Positions 8,979 through 18,757 of a stretch of DNA of 64,000 nucleotides are shown here, piece by piece. The DNA is from Chitinophaga pinensis (GTDB taxonomy: Bacteria; Bacteroidota; Bacteroidia; M30B66). The DNA lies in NCBI GenBank assembly GCA_945883545.1, contig CAMCXT010000002.1:1-64000 (forward strand), in the 5' to 3' direction. The number at the start of each line of letters is the position of its first letter. Within the stretch, counting starts at the first letter, position 1. A model generated the notes under the pieces. It was not told where the DNA came from, did no database searches, and was given only the letters and a program-made list of their open reading frames with translations. The translations under genes were made by a program, and so were the position numbers.

Positions 8979-9986
8979 TCACTCTTGGTTCAGCACTGAA
9001 AAATCGCCCATGCTGAATTCGAGCTTCTTAAGGTGAATGTGGGCAGAACTTCCAATCATGGAATTCCCTATAACGCTGTTTTGGATCCTCGTATTTTTCT
9101 GAACGATAGAATTTACGACCACAGAATTATGAATTTCTGTTCCGTCGCTGATTGAAACGTGCGGCCCAATCACCGAACCGGAAATTTTTACATTCTTTCC
9201 GATGAAACACGGTTGAATAATTACTGAATTTTCTTGCTCGATATTTTCGCCAATGGTGTTGGTTTTCGGATTGAGTTCAAGCCAACGTGCATGGGTTGAT
9301 ACGGTTGCATTTTTGTTTCCGCAATCGAGCCATTCGTTCACTTTGCCTGGTGCGAATTTTAAGCCTTTCGACTTCATGTTCTCCAATGCGTTGGTGATCT
9401 GAAATTCACCTTTTTCCTTCAAGTCGTTATCGATCAAATACTGAAGTTCACTGCGCAAGTTCTCACCATCGTGGAAGTAGTAAATCCCAATGATTGCCAA
9501 GTCGGATACAAATTCTTGTGGCTTTTCAACGAAATCGGTAATGAGACCTTGATCGTTGAGTTTTACTACGCCAAAAGGACGAGGATCCTCCACTTGTTGA
9601 ACCCAAATCACTGAATCCATCGATTCGTCGAGCTCGAAACTTCCTTTGAAAAGAGTATCAGCAAACCCAACAATCACTTTTCCTTTAAGCGATTCGGCCG
9701 CGCACAAAACAGCGTGAGCTGTTCCCATTGGCTCGTCTTGGTAATAAATACTGCCTTTTGCACCTAAATTTTCGGCAACTTTTAGAAGGCTTTTTTCAGC
9801 TTCTGCGCCAAAACGACCTATGATAAAAGCAATTTCTTCGATCTTTTCGTGGCATGTGTTTGCCAACTCTTCAACGATGTGATGCACCATTGGCTTGCCT
9901 GCGAATTCAATCAGCGGCTTTGGTGTTACCAAGGTATGAGGCCGCATACGTTTTCCCATACCGGCCATTGGGATAATAATTCTCAT
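8979..9986 (-). CDS. Sugar-phosphate nucleotidyltransferase
   Basis: A 335-residue enzyme. The N-terminal domain has the nucleotide-binding signature MAGMGKRMRP (residues 7-16) followed by TPKPLIEFAGKPM, and the EKP motif (VEKPQEF), all typical of RfbA/GalU/GlmU-type NDP-sugar synthases. From about residue 245 it has left-handed beta-helix hexapeptides (IGENIEQENSVIIQ, IGKNVKISGSVIG, IHNSVVV), as in GlmU or mannose-1-phosphate guanylyltransferases. It joins a nucleoside triphosphate to a sugar 1-phosphate for surface polysaccharides. Both the sugar and the nucleotide are uncertain. It lies 18 bp after dut in the envelope operon. Confidence 0.85.
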   Translation of the reverse strand: MRIIIPMAGMGKRMRPHTLVTPKPLIEFAGKPMVHHIVEELANTCHEKIEEIAFIIGRFGAEAEKSLLKVAENLGAKGSIYYQDEPMGTAHAVLCAAESLKGKVIVGFADTLFKGSFELDESMDSVIWVQQVEDPRPFGVVKLNDQGLITDFVEKPQEFVSDLAIIGIYYFHDGENLRSELQYLIDNDLKEKGEFQITNALENMKSKGLKFAPGKVNEWLDCGNKNATVSTHARWLELNPKTNTIGENIEQENSVIIQPCFIGKNVKISGSVIGPHVSISDGTEIHNSVVVNSIVQKNTRIQNSVIGNSMIGSSAHIHLKKLEFSMGDFSVLNQE

Positions 9987-10004
9987 ATGTTTTTCAAATG
10001 GGGA

Positions 10005-10439
10005 TCAATGTGTTCCTGTGTGCCCAAACCCTCCTGAACCTCGGTTGGTGTTCTCGAGTTCGATACTCTCCTGCCACTCGGCTTGCTCATGTCGAGCGAT
10101 TACCAACTGTGCGATCCGCTCACCGTTTTCGATTGTAAAGTGCGTGTTACTAAGGTTTACCAAGATCACTTTCACTTCTCCTCGGTAATCTGCATCGATG
10201 GTTCCAGGCGAGTTAAGCACTGTAAGTCCATGTTTTGCTGCCAATCCCGAACGCGGACGAACCTGTCCTTCGAAACCAGCAGGAATTTCCATGAATAATC
10301 CCGTGGGGATGAGTGCTCTTTCGAGCGGTGCGAGTGTGATAGGCTCCGACAAGAATGCTCGGAGATCCATCCCTGCTGCAAGTGCAGTTCCATATGTTGG
10401 AAGCGGATGGGAAGATTGATTGATAACCCTAATTTTCAT
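10005..10439 (-). CDS. dut: dUTP diphosphatase
   Basis: Hydrolyses dUTP to dUMP and diphosphate, keeping uracil out of DNA and feeding thymidylate synthesis. From the ATG at 10439 it has 144 residues, the normal length of the trimeric enzyme, and all motifs are visible: GMDLRA (23-28), RPRSGLA (61-67), [10 protein letters not shown] (79-88) with the catalytic Asp, and the C-terminal [10 protein letters not shown] (133-142). An upstream in-frame start at 10505 would lie inside the flippase gene and add 22 non-conserved residues, so it was rejected. It starts 7 bp after the flippase stop codon and is followed 18 bp later by the nucleotidyltransferase gene. Confidence 0.97.
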   Translation of the reverse strand: MKIRVINQSSHPLPTYGTALAAGMDLRAFLSEPITLAPLERALIPTGLFMEIPAGFEGQVRPRSGLAAKHGLTVLNSPGTIDADYRGEVKVILVNLSNTHFTIENGERIAQLVIARHEQAEWQESIELENTNRGSGGFGHTGTH

Positions 10440-10446
10440 GCGGTCT

Positions 10447-11928
10447 TCAGGCTTGTCCACGTGACGAAGGTAATCTTTTTTTATAGACTTCAATGGCCCA
10501 TACAAAAGTGATGAACATCAAGCAGATCATGGCTTTCAGCACCCATGATAACCATCCTTCAGCAATCGAAACTTGCGAAAATCCCCAAACCACCAAAGCA
10601 ACACCTGCTGGGTAACCGATACACCGTTTCAAATCGTAAGGAATCGGATAAAACTTTTGCCCAAGCACATATGAAACAAGCATCATCAATAGATAAACAA
10701 CGAATGTAACCCAAGAAGCGCCTACATATCCGTAAGCTGGAATCAGGAAATAATTCAAGCCCACCGTGAGCAATGCGCCACCAACAGCCATCCAAGCGCC
10801 AAGCCCAGTTTTGTCGTTGAGTTTAAACCAAATGCTCAAGTTGTAGAAAACGCCAAGAAACAAATTGGCCATCAACAGGATCGGCACAACCACTAGTCCT
10901 TCTCTGAAATCCTTGCCAACGAAGTTCTGCACAATGTCCATAAACAACATCACGCCAAGGTAAATCAAACTGCAGGTGATGATAAACCAATGCATTACAG
11001 TGGCGTAGAGCACTGGAGCATTTTTGTCTTTCGATCGGGAAAAGAAAAATGGTTCGGCCGCAAAGCGGAAGGTTTGGATAAAGATCGTCATCAAAATCGC
11101 GACCTTGTAACAGGCTCCAAAAATGCCCAATTCATGCATGGCAACATCTTCGGGAAGTTGATACTTCATGCTCACCCGACTAAACATTTCGTTGGTGATG
11201 CCAGCCAAACCACCAACCAGAAGCGGTAATCCGTATGAAATCATTTTGTTCCACAATGGCTTGTCGAAGCTGAAATGCATTTTCAACATGTCGGGAACCA
11301 TCAACAAAAACGTGGCAACAGAGGCAAATAGATTGGCGAGAAACACATATCCAACGCCGATTTCAGGATTGTACACTAACCAAATCCAGTGATCGGCGAT
11401 GGCGTTTTCGGCCCACATCGGACAAGCCACCAACCAAAAAAGATTCAGGACAATGTTGATTCCGATGTTGATCAAACGGATTGAGGCGAAACGAAGTGGG
11501 CGGTTATCGAGACGCAATCGGGCAAACGGAATTGCAGTAACGGCATCGGTCGCGAGAATCAAGGCAAACCAAGTGATGTACTGCGATTGGTTTGGATAAT
11601 CGATCCACGAGGCGATTTGTGGGGAAAATATCCACGCAGTGAGGAAAAAGATCAGTGATGATACCAACAATGAGATCAGCGAAGTGCTGAACACCTTTTC
11701 CTTGTCTGATTGCTCGCGGGCGAAGCGGAAAAAGGCGGTTTCGAAGCCGTAAGTGAGCACAATCAGCAGAAAAGCGACGTAGGAATACATCTCGGTAACC
11801 ACACCAAACTGCTCAGGGTTAAACACCCGAGTGTGCAAGGGAACCAACAAGTAATTGAGCAAACGACCAACAATGGAACTCAATCCATAAATGGCTGTTT
11901 GGGAAGCAAGCTGGCGTAAAGGGTTCAA
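10447..11928 (-). CDS. Polysaccharide/oligosaccharide flippase (MVF superfamily)
   Basis: A 493-residue membrane protein with about 14 hydrophobic segments and the N-terminal signature of Wzx-type exporters ([23 protein letters not shown]), which flip lipid-linked sugars across the inner membrane. Translation appears to start at TTG (11928); no ATG occurs before codon 47, by which point the first helix would be lost. Together with the downstream nucleotidyltransferase it suggests synthesis of a surface glycan. No glycosyltransferase is adjacent, so the glycan cannot be named. The gap to the enoyl-CoA hydratase gene upstream is 58 bp without a clear promoter. Confidence 0.88.
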   Translation of the reverse strand: MNPLRQLASQTAIYGLSSIVGRLLNYLLVPLHTRVFNPEQFGVVTEMYSYVAFLLIVLTYGFETAFFRFAREQSDKEKVFSTSLISLLVSSLIFFLTAWIFSPQIASWIDYPNQSQYITWFALILATDAVTAIPFARLRLDNRPLRFASIRLINIGINIVLNLFWLVACPMWAENAIADHWIWLVYNPEIGVGYVFLANLFASVATFLLMVPDMLKMHFSFDKPLWNKMISYGLPLLVGGLAGITNEMFSRVSMKYQLPEDVAMHELGIFGACYKVAILMTIFIQTFRFAAEPFFFSRSKDKNAPVLYATVMHWFIITCSLIYLGVMLFMDIVQNFVGKDFREGLVVVPILLMANLFLGVFYNLSIWFKLNDKTGLGAWMAVGGALLTVGLNYFLIPAYGYVGASWVTFVVYLLMMLVSYVLGQKFYPIPYDLKRCIGYPAGVALVVWGFSQVSIAEGWLSWVLKAMICLMFITFVWAIEVYKKRLPSSRGQA

Positions 11929-11986
11929 GTGGCGATCAGTTTCAGGCGATCAATAACGATCCTGTACAGGCGACCAAGATAAGATT

Positions 11987-12766
11987 TTATGCGCCTTTGA
12001 AATTGGCTTTGCGTTTTTCAAGAAAAGCTTGGGTACCTTCTTTAAAATCTTCGCTTTGGAAGCAACCCGCAAATTCACGGATTTCGGTTTCAAAACCATC
12101 TTCATCGAATGCAAAATGGCTATTCACACAACGAATTACTGCAGCAATAGCCAATGGTGCTTTGGTTCCGATTTTTGTGAGGATTTCCTTGGCTTTCGCA
12201 ATCAATTCCGCTTGAGGAACTACATGATTTACCAAGCCTAAACGATGCGCTTCTGCGGCTGGAATCATGTCGGCAGTCATGAGGAACTCGAGAGCTTTCC
12301 CTTTTCCAACAAGCTGCACAAGGCGCTGTGTTCCAGCATATCCCGGCGTTAAGCCGAGGTTCACTTCCGGCTGACCAAAACGCGCTGTTTCGGAAGCCAC
12401 TCTAATCTGACAAGACATCGCCAACTCGCAGCCACCACCAAGCGCAAAACCATTGATCGCGGCAACGACAGGTTTTTTAGAATGTTCGATAGATGTGAAA
12501 ACACGATTCCCATCGCGGCTCAGTTTTTCGGCTTCATCGCGAGAAAACGCGGCAAACTCACTGATGTCGGCACCAGCAGCAAAGGCTTTTTCGCCAGATC
12601 CTGTAAGCAAAATGCCTCTTACATCGTCGTCGTCGTTGGCAAAACGCACAGCCATACCAATTTCTTGGATGGTTTCGTAGTTGAGGGCGTTGAGTTTGTC
12701 GGGACGGTTAATGGTGATGGTGAAAATACCATCTACTTTTTCAGTGAGAATGTTGTTGTAGTTCAT
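11987..12766 (-). CDS. Enoyl-CoA hydratase/isomerase (crotonase family)
   Basis: A 259-residue crotonase-fold enzyme that hydrates trans-2-enoyl-CoA, probably in fatty-acid or short-chain acyl-CoA degradation. The oxyanion-hole segment is [11 protein letters not shown] and [13 protein letters not shown], and both catalytic glutamates of true hydratases are present: Glu114 in CELAM and Glu134 in GQPEV. The usual PGAGGTQR reads PGYAGTQR. Its start overlaps the end of trhO by 4 bp, so the two are co-transcribed, although no functional link is evident. Chain-length specificity cannot be read from sequence. Confidence 0.92.
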   Translation of the reverse strand: MNYNNILTEKVDGIFTITINRPDKLNALNYETIQEIGMAVRFANDDDDVRGILLTGSGEKAFAAGADISEFAAFSRDEAEKLSRDGNRVFTSIEHSKKPVVAAINGFALGGGCELAMSCQIRVASETARFGQPEVNLGLTPGYAGTQRLVQLVGKGKALEFLMTADMIPAAEAHRLGLVNHVVPQAELIAKAKEILTKIGTKAPLAIAAVIRCVNSHFAFDEDGFETEIREFAGCFQSEDFKEGTQAFLEKRKANFKGA

Positions 12767-13833
12767 ATTTTAGCCCTGTTTAGGGTGAAGTTTTGAAGTT
12801 GATGACCGTGCGGACGAAGACGACCTTTGCGGTAGATCATGTTAGTATATGGGTGCGATTTACCTTTCCGAATGTTCTTTTGTGCCTCTTCGGGAAGCAA
12901 CACAATTTCGTGGCATTCTTCGCTGCAGCAATTTGCAAAATGTGCTTTACAATTGTCGCATTGGATGAATAATAAATTACAATCCACATTTGCACAATTG
13001 GTGTGGTTGTCGCATGGCTGGCCACATTGATGGCAGTTTGCGATGATGTCGTCGGTGATGCGTTCACCAAGGCGTTCATCAAAAACAAAGTTCTTCCCTT
13101 TGAATTTGGAGTCGATGCCTTTGGCTTTTATCTCTTGAGCATAAGCGATGATGCCACCATGTAGTTGGTTTACATCTTTAAATCCGTGGTGTTTGAGGTA
13201 AGCTGAAGCTTTTTCGCATCGAATACCACCGGTGCAGTACATGAGGACCTTTTTGTCTTTTTGGTTAGCCAGATTGTCGACTACCCAAGGCAATTCCTCG
13301 CGGAAGGTATCAACATCGGGAACGATAGCGCCTTCGAAACGACCAACTTCTGCTTCGTAATGGTTTCGCATGTCGACCACGATGGTTTCAGGATCGTCCA
13401 TTGCAGCGTTGAACTCTTCGGCTGTGAGGTGATTCCCAACATTGGTTACATCGAAAGCGTCGTCATCAAGTCCGTCGGCGACAATTTTCTTGCGGACCTT
13501 TATGGCAAGTTTAAAGAATGATTTTCCGTCATCATCAACTGCGATTTTGAAGGGTACTTTTGCAAAATGGGGATATTGATCGATCCAGTTTCTGAAATCT
13601 TCCAAGCGACTTGATGGAAGACTCAGCTGGGCATTCACGCCTTCGCGGGCAATATAAATTCTACCTAAAACGCCCATTTCAACCCAAGCACGGTAAAGAA
13701 AATCTCTGGTTTCCTGAAGGTCCTCTAGAATCACATAACGATAAAACGAAAGTGTTGTGCGGGGTGTTGGATCGTTTTGGATTCTTTCTCTGAGGAGATC
13801 GGCGTTCACACGGTTATGAAGAAACATGTGCAT
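12763..13833 (-). CDS. trhO: tRNA uridine(34) hydroxylase (rhodanese-like)
   Basis: Catalyses oxygen-dependent hydroxylation of uridine at the wobble position of tRNAs (ho5U34), the role shown for TrhO/YceA. The order is typical: an N-terminal acylphosphatase-like domain ([10 protein letters not shown]...[15 protein letters not shown]), a rhodanese domain with the active-site loop [10 protein letters not shown], and a C-terminal cysteine cluster (CHQCGQPC...CDNC...CCSEEC) that probably binds zinc. The ATG at 13833 gives 356 residues; a further ATG lies at 13827. An upstream in-frame ATG at 13902 is rejected because a complete promoter (13849-13880) lies between. It heads an operon with the enoyl-CoA hydratase. 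Confidence 0.92.
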   Translation of the reverse strand: MHMFLHNRVNADLLRERIQNDPTPRTTLSFYRYVILEDLQETRDFLYRAWVEMGVLGRIYIAREGVNAQLSLPSSRLEDFRNWIDQYPHFAKVPFKIAVDDDGKSFFKLAIKVRKKIVADGLDDDAFDVTNVGNHLTAEEFNAAMDDPETIVVDMRNHYEAEVGRFEGAIVPDVDTFREELPWVVDNLANQKDKKVLMYCTGGIRCEKASAYLKHHGFKDVNQLHGGIIAYAQEIKAKGIDSKFKGKNFVFDERLGERITDDIIANCHQCGQPCDNHTNCANVDCNLLFIQCDNCKAHFANCCSEECHEIVLLPEEAQKNIRKGKSHPYTNMIYRKGRLRPHGHQLQNFTLNRAKI

Positions 13834-13848
13834 TAAATTTAGGAGGCC

Positions 13849-13880
13849 CAAAGATACTAAAGCGACGGGATGGGATTCAA
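13849..13880 (-). promoter_or_regulatory. Bacteroidota-type promoter for trhO operon
   Basis: On the minus strand TTG (13880-13878), 21 nt, TATCTTTG (13856-13849): both elements of the sigma-ABfr consensus at a permitted spacing. Transcription would begin near 13843, about 10 nt before the ATG at 13833, which excludes the upstream ATG at 13902. Confidence 0.6.
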
Positions 13881-14021
13881 TGATAAAAATCAGGAATGCC
13901 AAAGAGGGCTTATCGTGGATTCAAACCTTTACTGTATGGGATAAAATTTCTCCACAACTAAATTTTAATCGTCTGATTTTTAAATGCTTGATTTTGTAGT
14001 TGGCAGTTTCTAACAATAAAA

Positions 14022-14046
14022 ATACATAGACTGTCGATACATAGAC
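14022..14046 (+). promoter_or_regulatory. Direct repeat ATACATAGAC upstream of padR
   Basis: Two exact copies of ATACATAGAC at 14022-14031 and 14037-14046, 15 bp apart start to start, placed just upstream of the -7 box at 14057. PadR regulators usually control their own operon through ACAT/ATGT-containing sites, so this is a plausible autoregulatory operator, though it is a direct rather than an inverted repeat. Confidence 0.4.
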
Positions 14047-14056
14047 AAGCAATGCT

Positions 14057-14064
14057 TATTTTTG
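14057..14064 (+). promoter_or_regulatory. Candidate -7 element (TATTTTTG) for padR
   Basis: Exact TAnnTTTG match ending 4 nt before the padR ATG at 14069. Transcription starting 4-6 nt downstream would give a leaderless or nearly leaderless mRNA. No TTG lies at the -33 distance; the direct repeat occupies that position. Confidence 0.45.
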
Positions 14065-14068
14065 ATTT

Positions 14069-14413
14069 ATGCAAACAAAAGATTTAATCAAAGGAACATT
14101 AAATACCATCATCCTGAATCTATTGAAGGAGCATGGTCAGATGTACGGTTATGAAATTACGCAAGAGGTAAAACGAAAAACGGATGGGAAAATTTTGATT
14201 CGAGAGGGTTCGCTCTATCCCGCTTTGCACAAATTGTTAGCCGATGGAATGGTAATGACGGAGGAAGTGTTAGTTGGTCGTCGTTCTCGGATTTACTACA
14301 AACTCACTTCCAAAGGGCATGAGCAAACGATTGAACAAACCACCGAGCTCTTAGGCTTTTTAGATACAGTTGCTTTATTGATTTATCCTGATAAAAAACT
14401 AGCAAATGGTTGA
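14069..14413 (+). CDS. PadR-family transcriptional regulator
   Basis: A 114-residue winged-helix protein: LNLLKEHGQMYGYEITQEV (about 18-36) and the winged segment EGSLYPALHKLLADGMV are PadR signatures. PadR proteins are repressors that typically sense small molecules or envelope stress and control an adjacent membrane protein. Here the downstream gene overlaps by 8 bp (14406-14413) and encodes a HAAS-like/GldL-like membrane protein, the usual PadR partnership. Self-regulation is suggested by the direct repeat at 14022-14046. The signal sensed is unknown. Confidence 0.93.
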   Translation: MQTKDLIKGTLNTIILNLLKEHGQMYGYEITQEVKRKTDGKILIREGSLYPALHKLLADGMVMTEEVLVGRRSRIYYKLTSKGHEQTIEQTTELLGFLDTVALLIYPDKKLANG

Positions 14414-15029
14414 ACTAACTGAAGCACAGATCGATCATTTGAATGACTTGATCTGTAGTAAGATTGAAAGCAAAACATTACGTTCTGAAATCCTTGACCA
14501 TTGTTGCTGCAGTATTGAGTCGCTGATGGAAAAAGGTAAAAGTTTCGATGAGGCGTGCCAAGAAGCCCTTTGTTTATTGCATCCAGCTGGGCTATCGAAA
14601 ATTGAAATGGATGTTCATCTTGCTTTAAACCAATTAATCCCTTTAATCATGAAAAAAACACTTTTTTTCTCAGGCATCATTGCCACGTTTGCGATTTCTG
14701 CTGGTTTACTTTTTAAGTTCATGAAGTGGCCTGAAGGCCAATTGTTGATGCTGATCGGAAATGTCTTTTTGTTGTTCAGCATGATTGGATTACTAATTCA
14801 GCTCATTCGTTTCCCAGCTGCATTTAAAGGAATTTCCTTCAAGCGCACATTGATTGGCACCATTGCTGGGCTTTTGATTTCTACTGGATTGATTTTTAAA
14901 ATTATGCATTGGCCATCAGCCAACATTCAATTTACTTTAGGAATGGGGCTTCTGATTGTCTTCTTTCTTCCGATTTTCTTTTGGGAGATTTACAGCAAAG
15001 AAATCCTCAACAAACAGGCAATACGTTGA
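14406..15029 (+). CDS. PadR-partner membrane protein with HAAS-like N-terminus and duplicated GldL-like hairpin
   Basis: A 207-residue protein. Residues 1-60 look like the HAAS domain often found beside PadR genes (LTEAQIDHLNDLICSKIES, then SFDEACQEAL). Residues about 78-200 hold four membrane segments arranged as two copies of one unit, each with a GLxFKxMxWP motif: GLLFKFMKWP near residue 100 and GLIFKIMHWP near residue 160. The same motif (FKIMHWPGA) marks the transmembrane hairpin of GldL, the proton-channel subunit of the T9SS/gliding motor. This protein lacks the GldL cytoplasmic tail. It may be the sensor or target of the PadR regulator; function is not established. Confidence 0.72.
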   Translation: MVELTEAQIDHLNDLICSKIESKTLRSEILDHCCCSIESLMEKGKSFDEACQEALCLLHPAGLSKIEMDVHLALNQLIPLIMKKTLFFSGIIATFAISAGLLFKFMKWPEGQLLMLIGNVFLLFSMIGLLIQLIRFPAAFKGISFKRTLIGTIAGLLISTGLIFKIMHWPSANIQFTLGMGLLIVFFLPIFFWEIYSKEILNKQAIR

Positions 15030-15038
15030 TTTTTAAAA

Positions 15039-16016
15039 TCACTTGAGAAACAATTCTGCAATCTGAACAGCATTTGTTGCAGCGCCTTTGCGGAGGTTGT
15101 CGGATACAACCCACATGTTGAGCGTATTGGGCTGACTTTCATCACGGCGCAAGCGGCCCACAAAAACTTCATCGCGGTTGTGCGCCGTAAGCGGCATCGG
15201 ATAAATTTTTTCGGAGGGATCGTCTTGTAAAACGACACCCGGCATTTCGGAAAGCAATTGACGCACTTCGGCAAGATCGAAGTCGGTTTTGAACTCTACA
15301 TTCACTGATTCGGAATGACCGCCTACGACAGGTATACGCACTGTTGTAGCGGTTATACGGATATTTTGGTCGCCTAAGATCTTGCGCGTTTCATTTATCA
15401 TCTTCATCTCTTCTTTGGTGTACCCATTGTCGAGAAAAACATCCACTTGCGGAATCACATTTAGGTCGATTTTGTAGGGATAGGCCATTTCTCCAACTGC
15501 ACCATTTCGTTCGTTCATGAGTTGGTTAACTGCTTTTACACCTGTTCCAGTAACACTTTGGTAAGTAGACACCACAATGCGCTCAATGCCGTATCTGTCG
15601 TACAAAGGCTTTAAGGCAAGCACCATTTGGATGGTTGAACAATTGGGGTTTGCAATAATCCAATCGTCTTGACCCAATAAATGACCGTTAACCTCAGGAA
15701 TAACAAGCTTTTTGGAAGGATCCATTCGCCAAGCTGATGAATTGTCGATCACGCGGATACCCGCCATAGCATAGCGGGGCGCCCATTCCAACGAAGTGCT
15801 TCCCCCGGCCGAAAACAAGGCTAGATCAGGCTTAGCGGCGATTGCGGCTTCATGGTTAACAACAGTGTAGGTTCGGCCCGAAAATTCGATTTTCTTTCCC
15901 GCGGAGCGGTCTGAAGCAACCGGAATAAGCTCACTAACAGGAAATTGCCTCTCCGAAAGCACCTCTAACATTTTGCTTCCAACCAATCCGGTGGCGCCTA
16001 CAACAGCAACTTTCAT
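15039..16016 (-). CDS. asd: Aspartate-semialdehyde dehydrogenase
   Basis: Reduces aspartyl phosphate to aspartate semialdehyde with NADPH, feeding lysine/diaminopimelate, threonine, methionine and isoleucine synthesis. The 325 residues are the normal length. Visible: the NADP loop GATGLVGSKM (7-16), the active-site Cys126 in NPNCST, and the base His234 in GGHSESV. A -7 promoter box lies at 16093-16100 on the same strand. The gene stands alone, convergent with the GldL-like gene with 9 bp between the stops. Confidence 0.97.
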   Translation of the reverse strand: MKVAVVGATGLVGSKMLEVLSERQFPVSELIPVASDRSAGKKIEFSGRTYTVVNHEAAIAAKPDLALFSAGGSTSLEWAPRYAMAGIRVIDNSSAWRMDPSKKLVIPEVNGHLLGQDDWIIANPNCSTIQMVLALKPLYDRYGIERIVVSTYQSVTGTGVKAVNQLMNERNGAVGEMAYPYKIDLNVIPQVDVFLDNGYTKEEMKMINETRKILGDQNIRITATTVRIPVVGGHSESVNVEFKTDFDLAEVRQLLSEMPGVVLQDDPSEKIYPMPLTAHNRDEVFVGRLRRDESQPNTLNMWVVSDNLRKGAATNAVQIAELFLK

Positions 16017-16092
16017 TCTTAACGTAGAGTTTGAATTGTTTGGTTTATTTTGGTCAATTCTTGGTGAGTCGATTTTGACGGTCGGCCTGCTG

Positions 16093-16100
16093 CAAAAGTA
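16093..16100 (-). promoter_or_regulatory. Candidate -7 element (TACTTTTG) for asd
   Basis: On the minus strand, exact TAnnTTTG match about 76 nt upstream of the asd ATG. No -33 TTG at the expected distance. Confidence 0.35.
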
Positions 16101-16123
16101 AAACCTTAACCCGGTACAGAATT

Positions 16124-18751
16124 ATGCTGCTGAGGATTTTTATTTGTTTGATGCTTTGCTGCTCTTTCGGTGCGGTAAACGCCCAATTCACGGAGAATTT
16201 CTCTGATGGAAATCTAGATGTTGCGCCGACTTGGACAGGCGATACTGACGAATTTCTGATTGATGCTGCTTTGGATCTTCAAAGCAATGGCGATACAATT
16301 TCTTCCACAAATCGAGAGATTTTTATTTCAACCCCATCTACATCGATCAACAATACGCAGTGGGAATTCTTTGTAAATCCGAAAGTTTCAACCTCTTCGA
16401 ACAATCGGATGGATGTGTTTCTAACCTCCGACATTGCGCAATTAACAGGCGACAACCGAGGCTATTTTGTACGAATTGGAGGCACTCCCGACGAAGTTGC
16501 ATTGTTCAGAAAAGATGGAACAGGAACTGAAACCTATGTAATTACTGGCACTTCAGGAATTATCAATAGCTCTTCGTCCAATCCAACCAAAATTAAAGTA
16601 ACACGCGATGCTGCAGGTAACTGGACCCTTTTTGCCGATTATGAAGGCTCAGGTTTGTTGTACAACTTGATTGGAACGGCAAACGATGTAACCTATTTGA
16701 GTTCTGCACATTTTGGCTTGTTGGTTCGGTACTCAAATACGAATCGACTGAAATACTATTTTGATGATGTGTATGTGGGCGATATCATTGTTGACCTCAC
16801 TCCGCCTGAAGTTTTGCAACTCAATGTAACAGGCGCTCAGAATCTTGAATTGGTTTTCTCTGAAAATATCGAAGAAACATCTGCTCAAAGAGATTCAAAT
16901 TATTTGGCATCCAATGGTTTGGAATTCCCTGACACAAGTATTAGAAACCCATTGTTGTTTCAACGTGTGAACTTGGAATTTGCATCTCCATTTGTTGAAG
17001 GCCAAATCTACACATTGGAAATTTCGGGCGTGAAGGATCTTGCAGGAAACACGATAGCAACAACTACACGCTCATTTGTTTACTACCGTGCGAAACCATA
17101 CGATATTGTAATCAACGAAATCATGGCCGACCCGACCCCTGAAGTGCTTCAGCCAGATGCAGAATGGATTGAGTTACACAACCGAACGCAATACCCAATC
17201 AACCTCGAAAATTGGATTTTAAAGGTAAACACCACCGAACGAACTATTCCAGCAGTAACAATTCTGCCTGATAGTTTCCTTGTACTTACTAGCTTAAGTG
17301 GCTTTGAGGCTTACTTTGGAGCAGTTGCCGTGAAGGATGTGCCTTCTTTCCCAGGTTTGACAAACACAGGTGCCTCGATTTCACTGATCGATCCGAGCAA
17401 TGAAGTTATTTCAAGTGTTACTTACAGTGATCAGTGGTACAACGACAATGTGAAGAACCTCGGAGGCTGGTCGCTCGAACAAATTTCACCCCTCAAACCT
17501 TGCGAAGGAACTACCAATTGGACAGCTTCAAACGATGCTGGTGGCGCGACACCAGGAAGACAAAATTCGGTTTACCAAAATGCTTCAGATGCTACTTCTC
17601 CTGAAATTTCGCGCATTGTGCTTGTAACGAACGATACGATTAGAGTGTTTTTCAATGAAACAGTTCCCGCAGAAAGTGCATCGAACCTCAACGCTTATTC
17701 AATCGACAATGGCATAGGATCTCCGGTGGGAATTGTGCTTTATCCACCCGACTTCAAATCGGTGAAACTCGCATTGCCTACAGCAGTATCCTCTGGAATT
17801 ATTTACTCACTAACGATAGGCGATACACTCCGTGATTGTGTTGGAAACCTTTTTAATGCCGCAAAAAGCGGAAGATTTGCAGTGCCTGAACAAGTAGCTC
17901 CAAACGATATTGTGATCAACGAAATTCTGTCCGATCCTCGCGACAACGGAAGCGACTTTGTTGAAATCTACAACCGTTCAAATAAGATCATTGATCTCTC
18001 GACACTCATTTTGAGCGGCCAAGATACAGTGGCCAATGTGCTCGAGGATGCAGAACAAATTGCCCCAGAGGGATATCTTATGTTTCCAGGAGAATACTTG
18101 GTTTTAACAGAAGATGAGAATGCAGTAAAAACTGAGTATTTGACTTCGGCTCTGAATGCATTTTTTCAGATGTCTGATTTTCCAGCCTATAACAATGAGG
18201 ATGGAATTGTAGTGCTTTCTACCTTGTCGAGTAGCGAGATTATTGATCGAAAAGTCTATACCACCGATCTTCATTTTGCCTTGTTGAACACCCTCGATGG
18301 AGTAAGCTTGGAAAGGATCAATTTCGATCGTCAAGCGGACGATAATACCAATTGGAATTCTGCGTCTTCGCAAACTGGCTATGCAACACCTGGTTATAGG
18401 AACTCTCAATTTGCACTCATTTCCGAAGCACAAACTGGAGATTTGTCTGTAAGCCCTGAAGTTTTCTCACCCGACAACGACGGTTTCGACGATGTATTGA
18501 GCATTTCCTATCGTTTCGATCAACCTGGATACACTGGAACATTTGCCATTTACGATTCGAAAGGGCGATTGGTGAAATATGTTGGAAGGGCGCAATTGCT
18601 TGGCACTGAAGGCACTTTGAGTTGGAATGGAATCAATGAGGACAACGAAAAGGCAGGAATCGGCATTTACGTTGTTTACTTAGAAGCCTTCGATTTGAAA
18701 GGCAATGTGGTGAAAATCAAGAAGCCTTGTGTTGTTGCTTCAAAACTGTAA
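16124..18751 (+). CDS. Large secreted lamin-tail-domain protein
   Basis: An 875-residue exported protein with a signal peptide (ends VNAQ, residue 21). An N-terminal jelly-roll-like region (about 22-220) is followed by an Ig-like SbsA-type segment, a first lamin-tail domain (from about 326, VINEIMADPTPE), another Ig-like segment (about 485-590), a second lamin-tail domain (from about 595, VINEILSDP), and a C-terminal FlgD-like/gliding-type domain (from about 777, EVFSPDNDGFDD...GIYVVYLEAF). The end resembles T9SS-linked C-terminal domains, so surface export by T9SS is likely. No catalytic motif is visible; adhesion or a matrix role is a guess. Confidence 0.82.
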   Translation: MLLRIFICLMLCCSFGAVNAQFTENFSDGNLDVAPTWTGDTDEFLIDAALDLQSNGDTISSTNREIFISTPSTSINNTQWEFFVNPKVSTSSNNRMDVFLTSDIAQLTGDNRGYFVRIGGTPDEVALFRKDGTGTETYVITGTSGIINSSSSNPTKIKVTRDAAGNWTLFADYEGSGLLYNLIGTANDVTYLSSAHFGLLVRYSNTNRLKYYFDDVYVGDIIVDLTPPEVLQLNVTGAQNLELVFSENIEETSAQRDSNYLASNGLEFPDTSIRNPLLFQRVNLEFASPFVEGQIYTLEISGVKDLAGNTIATTTRSFVYYRAKPYDIVINEIMADPTPEVLQPDAEWIELHNRTQYPINLENWILKVNTTERTIPAVTILPDSFLVLTSLSGFEAYFGAVAVKDVPSFPGLTNTGASISLIDPSNEVISSVTYSDQWYNDNVKNLGGWSLEQISPLKPCEGTTNWTASNDAGGATPGRQNSVYQNASDATSPEISRIVLVTNDTIRVFFNETVPAESASNLNAYSIDNGIGSPVGIVLYPPDFKSVKLALPTAVSSGIIYSLTIGDTLRDCVGNLFNAAKSGRFAVPEQVAPNDIVINEILSDPRDNGSDFVEIYNRSNKIIDLSTLILSGQDTVANVLEDAEQIAPEGYLMFPGEYLVLTEDENAVKTEYLTSALNAFFQMSDFPAYNNEDGIVVLSTLSSSEIIDRKVYTTDLHFALLNTLDGVSLERINFDRQADDNTNWNSASSQTGYATPGYRNSQFALISEAQTGDLSVSPEVFSPDNDGFDDVLSISYRFDQPGYTGTFAIYDSKGRLVKYVGRAQLLGTEGTLSWNGINEDNEKAGIGIYVVYLEAFDLKGNVVKIKKPCVVASKL

Positions 18752-18757
18752 CTCGAT

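Noticed and set aside
13834-13902. 23-residue N-terminal extension of trhO from the ATG at 13902
   Set aside because: A full promoter (13849-13880) lies inside it, and the family N-terminus matches the later ATG.
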